Shown here one piece after another: positions 1 to 8,575 of a DNA stretch of 64,000 bases; position 1 is the first letter of the stretch, and each line of letters starts with the position of its first letter. This DNA is from Spongiactinospora sp. TRM90649 (lineage in GTDB: Bacteria; Actinomycetota; Actinomycetes; Streptosporangiales; Streptosporangiaceae): the NCBI RefSeq assembly GCF_029382225.1, contig NZ_JARLTC010000002.1:620001-684000 (forward strand). The letters run 5' to 3'. The position numbers and the translations under genes were made by a program. The notes under the pieces are model-generated. The model saw only the letters and a program-made list of their open reading frames with translations. It was not told the DNA's origin and ran no database searches.

Positions 1-225
1 CCACTTGACGTCGATCTCCTGGCCGACGGTCATCGTGGTCGGGGCCGTGATGGTCGCCCTCAGCCGGGTGCCCTTGCCCACGCCGTCCGTACACGTGTAG
101 TCCAGTGCCACACCGACCGTGTCGGCCCCGGCCGGAGCGCCGGAGATCGCCACCAGCCCGCCACCGATCAGACACAGCACCGAACCGGCCACGGTTCTAC
201 GGAGCCCAGTTCCCCAGCCGCCCAC
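1..225 (-). CDS. Partial secreted protein, 5' end only
   Basis: The 75 codons visible before the window edge read as an exported protein. GTG at 225 is preceded by GGAG six bases upstream and by an in-frame TGA at 240-238. The N-terminus has two arginines (residues 9-10), a hydrophobic stretch of about 20 residues and a likely signal-peptidase site around APAGA-DT. The start of the mature part (VALDYTC, then RLRATITAPTTMTVGQEI) resembles small beta-sandwich domains of exported actinobacterial proteins such as DUF6801, but too little is present to assign a family. The function is unknown. Confidence 0.6.
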   Translation of the reverse strand, partial: MGGWGTGLRRTVAGSVLCLIGGGLVAISGAPAGADTVGVALDYTCTDGVGKGTRLRATITAPTTMTVGQEIDVKW

Positions 226-343
226 CGCACACTCCGATCAACCCGGACACGCCCAGGGAACGGGCCATCCGATCACAAGTCCGCGAGAATCGTACTGACA
301 CCGCGCTTTTCTGGCCACACAAGCCGGCCACAGGGAGGCAACG

Positions 344-1495
344 ATGCGACGAGACCTCTTCGAAGAGGAGCACCTGCTCTTCCGCGAGAGCGTGCGCGAG
401 TTCATGACCCGGGAAATCACCCCGCACCACGCGGAGTGGGAAAAGCAGGGAATCGTTCCACGAGACGTCTGGAAGCACGCCGGAGAGATGGGCATGTTCG
501 GCTTCTCCGTGCCCGAGGAGTACGGCGGGGCGGGAATCACCGATTTCCGATACAACGTGGTCATCGTCGAAGAGATCATCAGAATCGGCGCCACCGGTCT
601 CGGATTCGGCCTGCACAACGACATCGTGGCTCCCTACCTGGTGCATCTCACCGACGACGAGCAGAAACGGCGCTGGCTGCCCGGTTTCGTCACCGGCGAG
701 CTGATCACCGCGATCGCGATGACCGAACCGGCGGCGGGCAGCGACCTCCAGGGCATCCGCGCCACCGCGACCAGGGCCGAGGGATCCGACCACTACGTGC
801 TCAACGGGCAGAAGACGTTCATCACCAACGGCATCAACGCCGACCTGGTCGTGGTGGCCGCCAAGACCGACCCCGGGGCCGGGGCGCGCGGCATCACCCT
901 GCTCGTTGCCGAACGCGGCATGGACGGATTCACCCGGGGCCGGAACCTGGAGAAGATCGGCATGCACGCCCAGGACACCGCCGAACTGTTCTTCCACGAC
1001 GTCCGCGTCCCGGTCGCCAACCGCCTCGGCGACGCCGATGGCCAGGGCTTCGTCCAGCTCATGCGCAACCTGCCGCAGGAACGGCTGTCCATCGCGGTGG
1101 CCGCGGTCGCGGCGGCCGAGTCGGCGCTGGAGGCGACCATCGAGTACTGCAGGTCGCGCACCGCCTTCGGCCGCAACCTGGGTTCGTTCCAGAACACCCG
1201 GTTCGTGCTCGCCGAACTGGCCACCGAGGTGGAGATCGCCCGGCATTACGTGGACAAGTGCGTCCTCGCCCTCAACGCCGGGGAACTCGACGCGGTCGAC
1301 GCCGCCAAGGCCAAATGGTGGACCACCGAACTGCAGAACAAGGTCATGGACCGCTGCCTGCAGCTGCACGGCGGCTACGGCTACATGCTCGAATACCCGG
1401 TCGCCAAGGCATGGCAGGACAGCCGCGTGCAGACCATCTACGGCGGCAGCACCGAGATCATGAAGGAGATCATCGGCCGCTCTTTCGGCTTCTGA
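344..1495 (+). CDS. Acyl-CoA dehydrogenase, long-chain type
   Basis: A full-length 383-residue FAD-dependent acyl-CoA dehydrogenase that would catalyse the first, alpha-beta desaturation step of fatty acid beta-oxidation in the cytoplasm. The FAD/substrate signatures AMTEPAAGSDLQG and FITNGINADL lie in the middle domain, and the C-terminal helical domain carries RTAFGRNLGSFQ, LQLHGGYGYM and YGGSTEIMKEI. Medium- and short-chain enzymes have the catalytic Glu in YEG near the C-terminus; here it is YGG. Glu263, in the helix ALEATIEY, matches the base of mammalian LCAD, so the enzyme belongs to the LCAD-like branch. It stands alone, divergent from the gene at 1-225. The ATG start is preceded by GGGAGG at good spacing. 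Confidence 0.93.
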   Translation: MRRDLFEEEHLLFRESVREFMTREITPHHAEWEKQGIVPRDVWKHAGEMGMFGFSVPEEYGGAGITDFRYNVVIVEEIIRIGATGLGFGLHNDIVAPYLVHLTDDEQKRRWLPGFVTGELITAIAMTEPAAGSDLQGIRATATRAEGSDHYVLNGQKTFITNGINADLVVVAAKTDPGAGARGITLLVAERGMDGFTRGRNLEKIGMHAQDTAELFFHDVRVPVANRLGDADGQGFVQLMRNLPQERLSIAVAAVAAAESALEATIEYCRSRTAFGRNLGSFQNTRFVLAELATEVEIARHYVDKCVLALNAGELDAVDAAKAKWWTTELQNKVMDRCLQLHGGYGYMLEYPVAKAWQDSRVQTIYGGSTEIMKEIIGRSFGF

Positions 1496-1867
1496 TTCGC
1501 CAGATCGGATTTCCGGCATCCATCGGTGTCCACCGGCATCCAGGGGGTGTCCACCGGTTTCTATGGGCCGGTGTGCACCAAGCCCGCCCACAGATCCGGC
1601 CTGCGCGGGTGGGCCTCGCGCATGCTCGGCGGTGCACGACCCGGCGTACGACGCGTGGCACGTCGGCTACCTGTGGGACGGCGACTCGTGGGGTCAACAA
1701 CGAGGGCCGGACCTTCAAGTGGGGCAGGGTCTTGAACTCGCGTCCCACCACCTGACGATCGCAACGCGGACGGCACCACACGCTCCCGCGTGCGGTGAGC
1801 GACGACGCCTGCGCCATCTCCCCCAGGATGGCGCAGGTTTCGCGGTCGCTCGCCGTAGAGTCGGACC
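1496..1867. other. Gene-free stretch between acdA-like gene and ASCH gene
   Basis: No convincing gene is seen in these 372 bases. Near 1527-1561 the 11-mer GTGTCCACCGG occurs twice, 23 bases apart. Between about 1625 and 1750, pieces such as HDPAYDAWHVGYLWDGDSW and EGRTFKWGRVL read as protein-like but lie in different frames without a start, so they may be relics of a decayed gene. No RNA gene or clear terminator was recognised. Confidence 0.4.
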
Positions 1868-2434
1868 ATGCTGTTCGAGCGTCGGCTGCGAGACGGGCTG
1901 CGGAATGGGACGATCACCGTCGCGTTCAGGCGGTGGAAGCGGCGGCAGGCCAGCGCGGGCGGGCGGTACCGCACCGGTGACGGCGGAATCGCCGAGGTGA
2001 CCGCACTGAGCGTGGTCGAAGAGATCGGCGAGGACGACGCGCGGGCCGCCGGGTATCCCGGGGTGGCGGAACTGCTGGCCGACCTTCGGGGAGAAGGTGC
2101 GATCTACCGGCTCGAACTGCGACTGGTCGATGAGCCCGACCCGCGCGAGGAGCTGGCCAACGACGAACGGGTCGATGTGGCGGAGATCGACCGCAGACTG
2201 GCCAGGATGGGCGCATGGGCGCGGCCCACCCTCGAACTCATCGCCCGTCGACCAGGGGTACGGGCCGGCGACCTGGCTCCGGAAGTGGGGCTGGACAAGG
2301 ACCGCTTCAAGGTGGGCGTGCGCAGGCTGAAGGAACTGGGACTGACGCTCAGCCTGGAGACCGGCTACCGAATCTCACCACGCGGTCACGCCTACCTCGC
2401 CGCGACAAAGGAACACCCCTCCGAGACCGCCTGA
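1868..2434 (+). CDS. ASCH-domain protein with C-terminal winged helix
   Basis: A 188-residue two-domain protein. Residues 1-85 (LFERRLRDGLRNGTITVAF, then a beta-rich stretch with GGRYR and VTALSVVEE) match the PUA-like ASCH fold, which is thought to bind RNA or nucleotides. Residues about 115-188 form a winged-helix domain: WARPTLELIARRPGVRAGDLA, then DKDRFKVGVRRLKELGLTLSLETGYRISPRG with a terminal wing. The fusion suggests a small regulator or RNA-binding factor, but no substrate is evident. It is monocistronic, and the ribosome binding site is weak (GTAGAG region). The ASCH assignment is from fold-pattern reading; the winged helix is clearer. Confidence 0.75.
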   Translation: MLFERRLRDGLRNGTITVAFRRWKRRQASAGGRYRTGDGGIAEVTALSVVEEIGEDDARAAGYPGVAELLADLRGEGAIYRLELRLVDEPDPREELANDERVDVAEIDRRLARMGAWARPTLELIARRPGVRAGDLAPEVGLDKDRFKVGVRRLKELGLTLSLETGYRISPRGHAYLAATKEHPSETA

Positions 2435-2599
2435 TCCCTGCCGGTGCACCACCCATCCGAGCGGACTCCACGGGGCCGCGCGGCCTCAGGGAGGACAGGG
2501 AGCGTCCGGTAGAAGACTGCGGGCTGCGCGGGCGGTGGCGAGCCGAGGCGGCCAGGGGCGGTCGCGGGCCAAGGGGGCGGGGGTGGTGGGGATGGGTGG

Positions 2600-3892
2600 T
2601 TATGAAGGCTGGTGTTCGTGGGTGTGGGGCCATTGTGCTGGGTGTTGGGGTGGGCGGCGGCGGTGGCGGGGTGGGGGCGGGGGGTCGGGGTCGGTGGGGG
2701 TTTGGCGGGTGGCGGTTAGGGCGGCGAGGGCCGTGGTGATGGGGACGGCGGCGATGAGGCCGATGGTGCCGACCACGCTGCGCACGATTTCCTGGACGAT
2801 GACCGGGGTGTTGAGCACGTCGCCGAGCGGTTGGCGGCCGACGCTGATGAGGAGGAGCAGCGGGAGGGACGCGCCCGCGTACGCCAGGATGATCGTGTTG
2901 ATCACCGAGGCGATGTGCGCGCGGCCGACCCGGGCCCCGGCGCGGTAGAGCTGGCGGACGGTGTACTGCGGGTTGGCGTGGGCCAGCTCGGTGACCGTCA
3001 CCGCCTGGGTGACCGTCACGTCGTCGAGGACGCCGAGGGAGCCGATGATGATGCTGGCCAGCAACAGCCCCTGGGTGTTGATCTGAAAGCTCATGTCCAG
3101 GTTGAACGAGCTCTCGTCGGTGATCCCGTTGAGCTTGGCCACGCCGATCGACACCGACGCCAGCACGCCGGTGAGCGACAGGCTGAGCAGAGTGCCGAGC
3201 ACCGCCACGGAGGTGCGTACGGAGAAGCCGTGGGTCAGATACAGGACGGCCAGCATGATGGCCGCCGCCCCCACGATGGCCACCGGCAGGGGCGGGCCCC
3301 CCTCCAGGATCGCCGGGATGATGAACAGCAGCAACAGCACGAAGGTGATGGCCAGCCCGGCCAGCGCGCTCACCCCGCGCCACCGGCCGAAGGCGATCAC
3401 CGCGAGCGCGAAGGCCGCCGCCAGCAGGCCCAGCGGCAGGGTCCGGTCGTGATCAGAGATCTGGTACGGCGCCGCGCCCAGTTTCTCGTCGCCCGGCGTG
3501 TGCAGCAGCACCACGTCGTCGCCCGCCGTGAAGACCTGCGACCCCGGGCCGCTCGGCAGCGCCACGGTGATCGCGTGGCCGGCCTGTGAGCCGCCGGTCA
3601 GTTCGACGATGGCGTCGCCGCAGGTGGCGGGGTCGGGTGGGCGCATCTCGGCGGGGGCCTGGCCGTCGGGGGCGGGCTCGGCCATGCAGGGGGTGAGCGT
3701 GATCTTGGTGATGGTGCCGGTCATGCGTTCCGGCGCGGGCCCCGAGGCAGCGGGCGCGTCGGCGCCGCGTGGCCACATCCAGACCAGCGCGGCGAGGGTG
3801 ACCAGAGCGAGTGGAAGCACGACCGAGAGGACGGCGAGCACCGCGCCTCGGGACGCCGGTGCGGCCGGGCCGTGCGAGTGGTCGGCACCCAT
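2600..3892 (-). CDS. YibE/F-like multipass membrane protein
   Basis: A 430-residue integral membrane protein of the YibE/F family, whose role is not firmly known. An N-terminal His-containing segment (MGADHSHGP) is followed by one membrane helix, an extracytoplasmic domain of about 120 residues (GTITKITLTPC to GDDVVLLHTPG), and then about seven more helices with the family's conserved LGVLDDVTVTQ and AGARVGRAHIASVINT. The start at 3892 was chosen because upstream in-frame sequence is not hydrophobic or family-like; an earlier ATG lies near 3928. The last 40 residues are proline-, histidine- and arginine-rich low complexity, encoded by a strikingly strand-skewed G/C tract (2575-2720). Confidence 0.85.
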   Translation of the reverse strand: MGADHSHGPAAPASRGAVLAVLSVVLPLALVTLAALVWMWPRGADAPAASGPAPERMTGTITKITLTPCMAEPAPDGQAPAEMRPPDPATCGDAIVELTGGSQAGHAITVALPSGPGSQVFTAGDDVVLLHTPGDEKLGAAPYQISDHDRTLPLGLLAAAFALAVIAFGRWRGVSALAGLAITFVLLLLFIIPAILEGGPPLPVAIVGAAAIMLAVLYLTHGFSVRTSVAVLGTLLSLSLTGVLASVSIGVAKLNGITDESSFNLDMSFQINTQGLLLASIIIGSLGVLDDVTVTQAVTVTELAHANPQYTVRQLYRAGARVGRAHIASVINTIILAYAGASLPLLLLISVGRQPLGDVLNTPVIVQEIVRSVVGTIGLIAAVPITTALAALTATRQTPTDPDPPPPPRHRRRPPQHPAQWPHTHEHQPS

Positions 3893-4037
3893 GATCGGAA
3901 GAACAGCCCCCTCTAGCGCCGAGACCATGGGCGCTGGAACTAGAGAAGTACCACACTTGTCGGCACTCAGGGGTGACACCTTCGGCTTCTCATGAGCATT
4001 GTGAGCACGGACACGTCGAAAAGCGCATACTGGTCGG

Positions 4038-4202
4038 GTGGCCATCGACAGCGGACTGATCCTGCTGCTTTTCCTCGCGCTGCTGTTCGCGTGGGGGCTC
4101 AACAGGGTGCGCCGGATGCTGCGCCTCGGGCCGGTCGCCTATGGCGGCGTGGTGATCGTGTTCGTCATCGTGATGATCGCCGTCTGGGGACAGACACGCT
4201 AG
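4038..4202 (+). CDS. Small two-helix membrane protein, 54 residues
   Basis: A GTG-initiated reading frame of 54 residues with two hydrophobic helices (about residues 6-17 LILLLFLALLFA and 34-49 GVVIVFVIVMIAVW) separated by a basic loop (NRVRRMLRL). Codon use has very high third-position GC, typical of real genes here. It is divergent from the YibE/F gene and convergent with the alpha/beta hydrolase gene that ends 16 bases away. By the positive-inside rule both ends probably face outward with the basic loop inside. It is not recognised as a named family, and its function is unknown. Confidence 0.65.
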   Translation: MAIDSGLILLLFLALLFAWGLNRVRRMLRLGPVAYGGVVIVFVIVMIAVWGQTR

Positions 4203-4218
4203 GCCCCAACACGCCCAG

Positions 4219-5010
4219 CTACGCGCGCGCCGCGCGCGTGGTCGTCGCCACCACCTGGGCCACCAGTTCGGGGTCGTCGCTCATCGGCACGTGGCCGCAG
4301 CCGGGCAGCAGCCGCACCCGCTGACCCGACCAGCGGGCCGCGCGGACGGCCTGCCGTCGCACCAGGAGCCGGTCGCGCTCCCCCCAGGCGATCGTGATCG
4401 GCGACTTGGCCGGGGCGGGGGGCATGACCAGCGCCAGCGCCTCCACGGTCTCGTCGAAGCCCGCCGAGTCGCGCAGCGCGCGTCCCGCCGCCGCGAGCGC
4501 CGCCGGGGAGAGCCGGTCGGGACGTGCCACGAGCAGCGCGGCGGCGATGCCCCGGCCGGACGCGGAGGCCGCGACCGTCTCGGCCTTACGATCGGGCACC
4601 CGCTGGGTGTAGGCGCGCATGGCGGTCAGCACGATCCGCGCGTAGATCAGCTCCGGGTGGTTCCAGAATCCGGCGGGCGACAGCGCGGTGGCGCTGGCGA
4701 CGACGCCGCGCGCGGCCAGCGTGAGGGCCAGGTAGCCGCCCATGGAGTTGCCCGCGACGTGCGGCTCGCGCACGCCGAGGTCGGCGCAGAAGTCCTCCAC
4801 CGCGTCGGCCAGGGTGTCCATGTCGTACGGCGTGCCCGGCGGCAGCGGCGGTGAGGCGCCGAAGCCGGGCAGGTCGATCGCGATCACGTCGTGTGCGGCG
4901 GCCAGCAGGTCGAGCACCGGCAGCCATGCCTGCCAGTGGTGCCCGATCCCGTGCAGCAGCACCAGGGGCGGCCCGCTGCCGCGCCGTTCGTAGGCCAGGT
5001 CCATGGCCAC
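4219..5010 (-). CDS. Alpha/beta-fold hydrolase
   Basis: A 263-residue cytoplasmic alpha/beta hydrolase with the complete catalytic apparatus. It has the oxyanion-hole HG at residues 20-21 (LLHGIGHHW), nucleophile Ser89 in GNSMGG, Asp213 in GERDRLL and His240 in GCGHVPM. Length and motifs match the esterase / C-C hydrolase group, but the substrate cannot be read from sequence. ATG at 5010 or at 5004 would both fit. It lies convergent with the 54-residue membrane protein gene and downstream, in the same direction, of the SpoIIE-type phosphatase gene, separated by 175 bases, so it probably has its own promoter. Confidence 0.88.
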   Translation of the reverse strand: MAMDLAYERRGSGPPLVLLHGIGHHWQAWLPVLDLLAAAHDVIAIDLPGFGASPPLPPGTPYDMDTLADAVEDFCADLGVREPHVAGNSMGGYLALTLAARGVVASATALSPAGFWNHPELIYARIVLTAMRAYTQRVPDRKAETVAASASGRGIAAALLVARPDRLSPAALAAAGRALRDSAGFDETVEALALVMPPAPAKSPITIAWGERDRLLVRRQAVRAARWSGQRVRLLPGCGHVPMSDDPELVAQVVATTTRAARA

Positions 5011-5185
5011 GAGTCAAGCATCCGCGCTCGGCGCTGCCTACCACCGATGCCGGCGGGTGTCGTTGGTCTGCGGCGCGTGATCCGCTTACTCGGATCCATG
5101 ACCCCGAGGTGCCCGAAGGGCCGGGCCGTGTGCGGACGTGTCCGCGGACAGACGATCGTCGGCGCGTCTCCGGCGGCTGACGCCG

Positions 5186-7417
5186 CTAGCGGGTGCGGGT
5201 GGGGATCTCGAACCAGACCGCCTTGCCCTCGTGGGTGGGGCGGGATCCCCAGCGGCTGGCGAGCTGGTCGACCAGGTAGAGGCCGCGACCGCCCTCGTCG
5301 TTCTCACCGGCGCTGCGGATCCGGGGCAGCCGGAGGTCCTGGTCGAAGACCTCCACCCAGACGGACTCGGCGCCCCGGCGCAGCCGGAGGGTGAACTCCT
5401 TCTCGCCGCCGGGCTCCTCTTCCAGGCCGGGGAAGTCCCAGGACTCCTCGAACGGCATGGGCGGGCCGTCCATGGTCAGCTCGCGGCGCGGCACCGAGGC
5501 GGTGGCGGCGTGCAGGACCACGTTGGTGACCACCTCGGAGACCAGCAGGCAGGCCAGCTCGGCGCGTTCCTCCGGCACGTTCCAGCCGGTGAACGCCTCG
5601 GCGGCCATGCGCCTGGCCTCACCTACCATGATCGGCTGGGCCGGGAAGGTGCGCTCCTCGACCTCCAGGTCGACCGCGCTGGAGCGGATCACCAGGATGG
5701 CCATGTCGTCGTCGATCTCGCCGGGGACGGCGACGGTCGCGGCGTCGGCGACCTCCTCGACCGGGATGTCGCCCAGCTTGGCCAGCTTGTCGCACAGGAG
5801 CTGGAGGTTCTCCTCCTGGCTGGGGGCGTTGCCCTCGGGGTCGCGGGTGGGACGGCGGTCGACCAGGCCGTCGGTGTAGAGGAGGAGCGACGCGCCCGGG
5901 GGCAGCGTGCGGGTCTCCTCCTTGTAGACGAGGTCGGCGTGGATGCCCTTGGCGTGGACGCCGAGGGGCTGGCCGACCTCGGTGATGTCGAGTTCCTGGC
6001 AGGTGCCGTCGATGAGCAGCAGCGGCGGGGCGTGCCCGGCGTTGGCGAAGGAGAGCTGCCGCGACCAGGCGTCGTAGACCATGTACTGGCAGGTCACGAT
6101 GGGCGAGACGCTGATGTCGGCGCCGCCGGGGCCGTGCTCGGGGGTGGCCACGATGCGGGTCCACTCGTCGAGCCTGGCCAGGATGTCGGCGGGCGACTTG
6201 TCGTCCTGGGCGAAGGCGCGCAGCGCGGCGCGGAGCTGGCCCATGATGGCGGCGGCCTTCGCGCCCCGGCCTTCGACGTCGCCGATGACGATGCCGACCC
6301 GGCCCGCCGACAGCGGGATCACGTCGTACCAGTCGCCGCCGACCTGGGTCTGGATGCCCTGGCCGTGCGAGGCGAGCGGGGCCGCCGGGTAGTAGCGGAC
6401 CGCGATGGACAGCCCGTCGAGCTGCGGCAGCGCGCGGGGCAGCAGGTGCTTCTGGAAGGACTCGGCGGTGTGCCGCTCCTCCTCGAACAGCAGCGCGTTG
6501 TCCACGGCGAGGGCCACCCTGGTGGCGATCGCGCCGACGAAGTCGCGGTCGAAGGCGTCGTAGTGCGGGTTGCGGCGGTCGGTCAGGTTGGACAGGCCGA
6601 GGTACATCAGGCCGAGGATCTCGCCGCGCACGCACAGCGGGGCCACGATCGCCGAGGTCATGCCGATCTCGCCGCACAGCTTGGCGCTGGCCACGCTCGC
6701 GCTGGGATAGCTCACCTGGGAGAAGTCTTCGACCAGGATGGTCTCCTGGCGGCGCATGGCCGACTCGGCGTAGTGGCCGGACGGGTAGTGGATCTCGGCG
6801 CCGACCGGTCGCCAGCTGTCCGGCGGCGGGGTCCAGTTCTGCACGTGGGTGGAGACCCGGCGGATCAGCCGGTCGTTCTCCATCAGCTCGATGAAGCAGT
6901 GGTCGGCGAACTGCGGGACCAGCATCTCGGCGACGCGCTTGAGGGTCTCCTCGACGTAGAGGGACCCGGCGAGCCGTTCGCCGATGCGTTCGAGCAGGCC
7001 GAAGCGGTCTTTCTCACGCTCGTTGCTGCGCATCGCCTCGCGGGCGGTGATCACGATGCCGGTCACCGAGCCCGAGGAGTGCCGCAGCGGCACGGCCTGA
7101 GCCCGGACGTAGATCATCGTGCCGTCGGCCCGGGTGACGTCGAAGGTGCCCTCCCACACGCCGCCGCGCAGCACGTGCTTGGCCAGCTCGACGGCCAGCG
7201 GGTGGTCCTTCTCCATGATGCCCATGGACAGCGCCGCCGGGTCGCGTGACCCGGCGGGCCTGCTTGGACGCCCGAACAACTGCTCGGCGAACGGGTTCCA
7301 GTAGAGCAGGTTGCTGAACCTGTCGGTGACCACCACGGCCATCTCGGCGTGGTCGAGCACGGACGCGGGCGAGAGGTGGTCGGCGGTGTCCTGCGAGATG
7401 TCTCCCCAGCGCTTCAT
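5186..7417 (-). CDS. PAS-GAF-PP2C (SpoIIE-type) phosphatase with ATPase domain
   Basis: A 743-residue signalling phosphatase/anti-sigma switch protein. The order is PAS (about 15-125, VVTDRFSNLLYWNPFAEQLF), GAF (about 150-310), SpoIIE/PP2C domain (about 345-560 with metal-binding GGDWYDV, IGDVEGRG, LLLYTDGLVD and DDDMAILV) and a C-terminal RsbW-like HATPase (about 610-740; SEVVTNVVLHA, GRGLYLVDQLA). Such proteins dephosphorylate anti-anti-sigma STAS proteins, and the ATPase half can act as an anti-sigma kinase. A STAS protein is encoded 12 kb away at 19603-19944. The start at 7417 begins at the PAS domain; an upstream ATG at 7519 would add 34 arginine/glycine-rich residues. No membrane segment is seen. 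Confidence 0.92.
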   Translation of the reverse strand: MKRWGDISQDTADHLSPASVLDHAEMAVVVTDRFSNLLYWNPFAEQLFGRPSRPAGSRDPAALSMGIMEKDHPLAVELAKHVLRGGVWEGTFDVTRADGTMIYVRAQAVPLRHSSGSVTGIVITAREAMRSNEREKDRFGLLERIGERLAGSLYVEETLKRVAEMLVPQFADHCFIELMENDRLIRRVSTHVQNWTPPPDSWRPVGAEIHYPSGHYAESAMRRQETILVEDFSQVSYPSASVASAKLCGEIGMTSAIVAPLCVRGEILGLMYLGLSNLTDRRNPHYDAFDRDFVGAIATRVALAVDNALLFEEERHTAESFQKHLLPRALPQLDGLSIAVRYYPAAPLASHGQGIQTQVGGDWYDVIPLSAGRVGIVIGDVEGRGAKAAAIMGQLRAALRAFAQDDKSPADILARLDEWTRIVATPEHGPGGADISVSPIVTCQYMVYDAWSRQLSFANAGHAPPLLLIDGTCQELDITEVGQPLGVHAKGIHADLVYKEETRTLPPGASLLLYTDGLVDRRPTRDPEGNAPSQEENLQLLCDKLAKLGDIPVEEVADAATVAVPGEIDDDMAILVIRSSAVDLEVEERTFPAQPIMVGEARRMAAEAFTGWNVPEERAELACLLVSEVVTNVVLHAATASVPRRELTMDGPPMPFEESWDFPGLEEEPGGEKEFTLRLRRGAESVWVEVFDQDLRLPRIRSAGENDEGGRGLYLVDQLASRWGSRPTHEGKAVWFEIPTRTR

Positions 7418-7534
7418 CCGGCGACCACCACCCCGGCCGGGTGGGCATTCGCGTAGCGAACCACGGACGCTCCTGCGTGAATCGAGCGGTAGGGAGTCTC
7501 CCAGGAGGGATTCAACCAAGCCGTGGCGCGGCGA

Positions 7535-8239
7535 TCAGCGCTTTGCGACAAAAACATGCGCGGCAACCTCACGTGGCAGCTCCGCGCTCGTGTTGTCCGC
7601 CTGATCGTCACCTGTCACCCGCACACCGTCGTCGCTCGCCGCGAGCGTCACCTCGCGTCCGGGTTGTATCCCAACTTGCTTGAGTTTAAGCATCACAGCA
7701 GGATCGCTTTGCACTTGTTCGCTAATTCGTCGCACCACAACCGCAAGATCGCGGGCGCCGGCGAGGTCGGACATCGCGAGCATGGCGTCTTCGTCGTCTC
7801 CCGAGGAGTCGTTGACGCCCAGTTCGTCGAGCCCGGGGATCGGGTTGCCGTGGGGGCAGACGGTGGGCTTGTTGAGCAGCGTGACGAGCCGGGTCTCGAC
7901 CGACTCGGACATCACGTGCTCCCAGCGGCAGGCCTCCACGTGGACCTCCTCCCAGGGCAGCCCGATCACCTGGGTGAGCAGGCACTCCGCGAGGCGGTGC
8001 TTGCGCATGACGCGCATGGCGAGGGTGCGGCCGAGCTCGGTCATGGTCAGGTGGCGGTCGCCTTCGACCCGCACCAGACCGTCTCGTTCCATCCGGGCGA
8101 CCGTCTGGCTGACGGTGGGACCACTCTGCTGCAGCCGCTCGGCGATGCGCGCGCGAAGAGGAACGATCCCCTCTTCTTCCAATTCGAAGATCGTCCGGAG
8201 ATACATCTCCGTCGTGTCGATCAGGCCGTGTGCGGTCAA
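7535..8239 (-). CDS. ideR: Iron-dependent transcriptional regulator, DtxR/IdeR family
   Basis: A 234-residue DtxR-family repressor with all three domains: winged helix (residues 7-65, IDTTEMYLRTI, RLQQSGPTVSQTV), dimerisation/metal domain, and C-terminal SH3-like domain from about 150. All metal ligands are present at a constant offset from DtxR: Met12, Cys104, Glu107 and His108 (regulatory site) and His81, Glu85 and His100 (ancillary site). This predicts Fe(II)-activated repression of iron uptake genes. The best start is TTG at 8239, preceded by GGGAGGAG at ideal spacing. An ATG further upstream at 8431 would add about 64 unrelated residues. No IdeR-type iron box was noticed nearby. Confidence 0.93.
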   Translation of the reverse strand: MTAHGLIDTTEMYLRTIFELEEEGIVPLRARIAERLQQSGPTVSQTVARMERDGLVRVEGDRHLTMTELGRTLAMRVMRKHRLAECLLTQVIGLPWEEVHVEACRWEHVMSESVETRLVTLLNKPTVCPHGNPIPGLDELGVNDSSGDDEDAMLAMSDLAGARDLAVVVRRISEQVQSDPAVMLKLKQVGIQPGREVTLAASDDGVRVTGDDQADNTSAELPREVAAHVFVAKR

Positions 8240-8366
8240 GGGCTCCTCCCGTCCTACCTCGATGCTACGCCCATCGGCACCTGGACTGAGCCCGCTCAGG
8301 CAGGGCAGTGGTCCTGGAGTCCCGACCGATCGTGCCGACCGATGGCCTGGTAGGAGACGATGAGCG

Positions 8367-8559
8367 ATGTCGAAGGACGGCAACAGCGGAGCGGCGCAAT
8401 TCCTTCCCGACAAATCAGATAGTGCGGACATTTCCGAGTTGCGTGCCGCGGCCGCGCACTGCGAAGGCTGCGGTCTCTATAACGACGCGACCCAGACGGT
8501 CTTCGGCGAGGGCTTTCCTGGCCGACGTCCTGGCCGCCGCGCAGGTGGGCAGGCACTAG
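8367..8559 (+). pseudogene. UdgX-like uracil-DNA glycosylase remnant (internal deletion)
   Basis: The first 50 codons encode an intact N-terminus of a family 4/UdgX-type uracil-DNA glycosylase: LRAAAAHCEGCGLYNDATQTVFGEG, with the first two Cys ligands of the iron-sulfur cluster. Just after GEG (about 8507-8513) the frame breaks. The next bases, read one frame over, give AFLADVLAAAQVGRH and a stop at 8559, which looks like the extreme C-terminus of the same family. About 140-150 central residues, including the catalytic region, are therefore missing. Translation in the original frame would continue to 8579. The gene is divergent from ideR. The reading is a single internal deletion; domain identity is from motif recognition. 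Confidence 0.75.
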
Positions 8560-8575
8560 CCGTCACCAAAGCGTC

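Noticed and set aside
1715..1745. GAGTTCAAGACC on the minus strand, tRNA-like
   Set aside because: No five-base T-stem, no anticodon arm and no acceptor pairing could be found around it.
5138..7249. 703-codon open frame on the plus strand
   Set aside because: It lies opposite the PAS-GAF-PP2C gene, is built of Gly/Arg/Val-rich low-complexity sequence and has no domain; an antisense shadow of high GC.
7418..7519. N-terminal extension of the SpoIIE-type phosphatase from ATG 7519
   Set aside because: The extra 34 residues are Arg/Gly/Ser-rich without family pattern; the PAS domain begins just after ATG 7417.
8240..8366. Iron box (IdeR autoregulation site) upstream of ideR
   Set aside because: No TTAGG/CCTAA-type inverted repeat is present in the gap.
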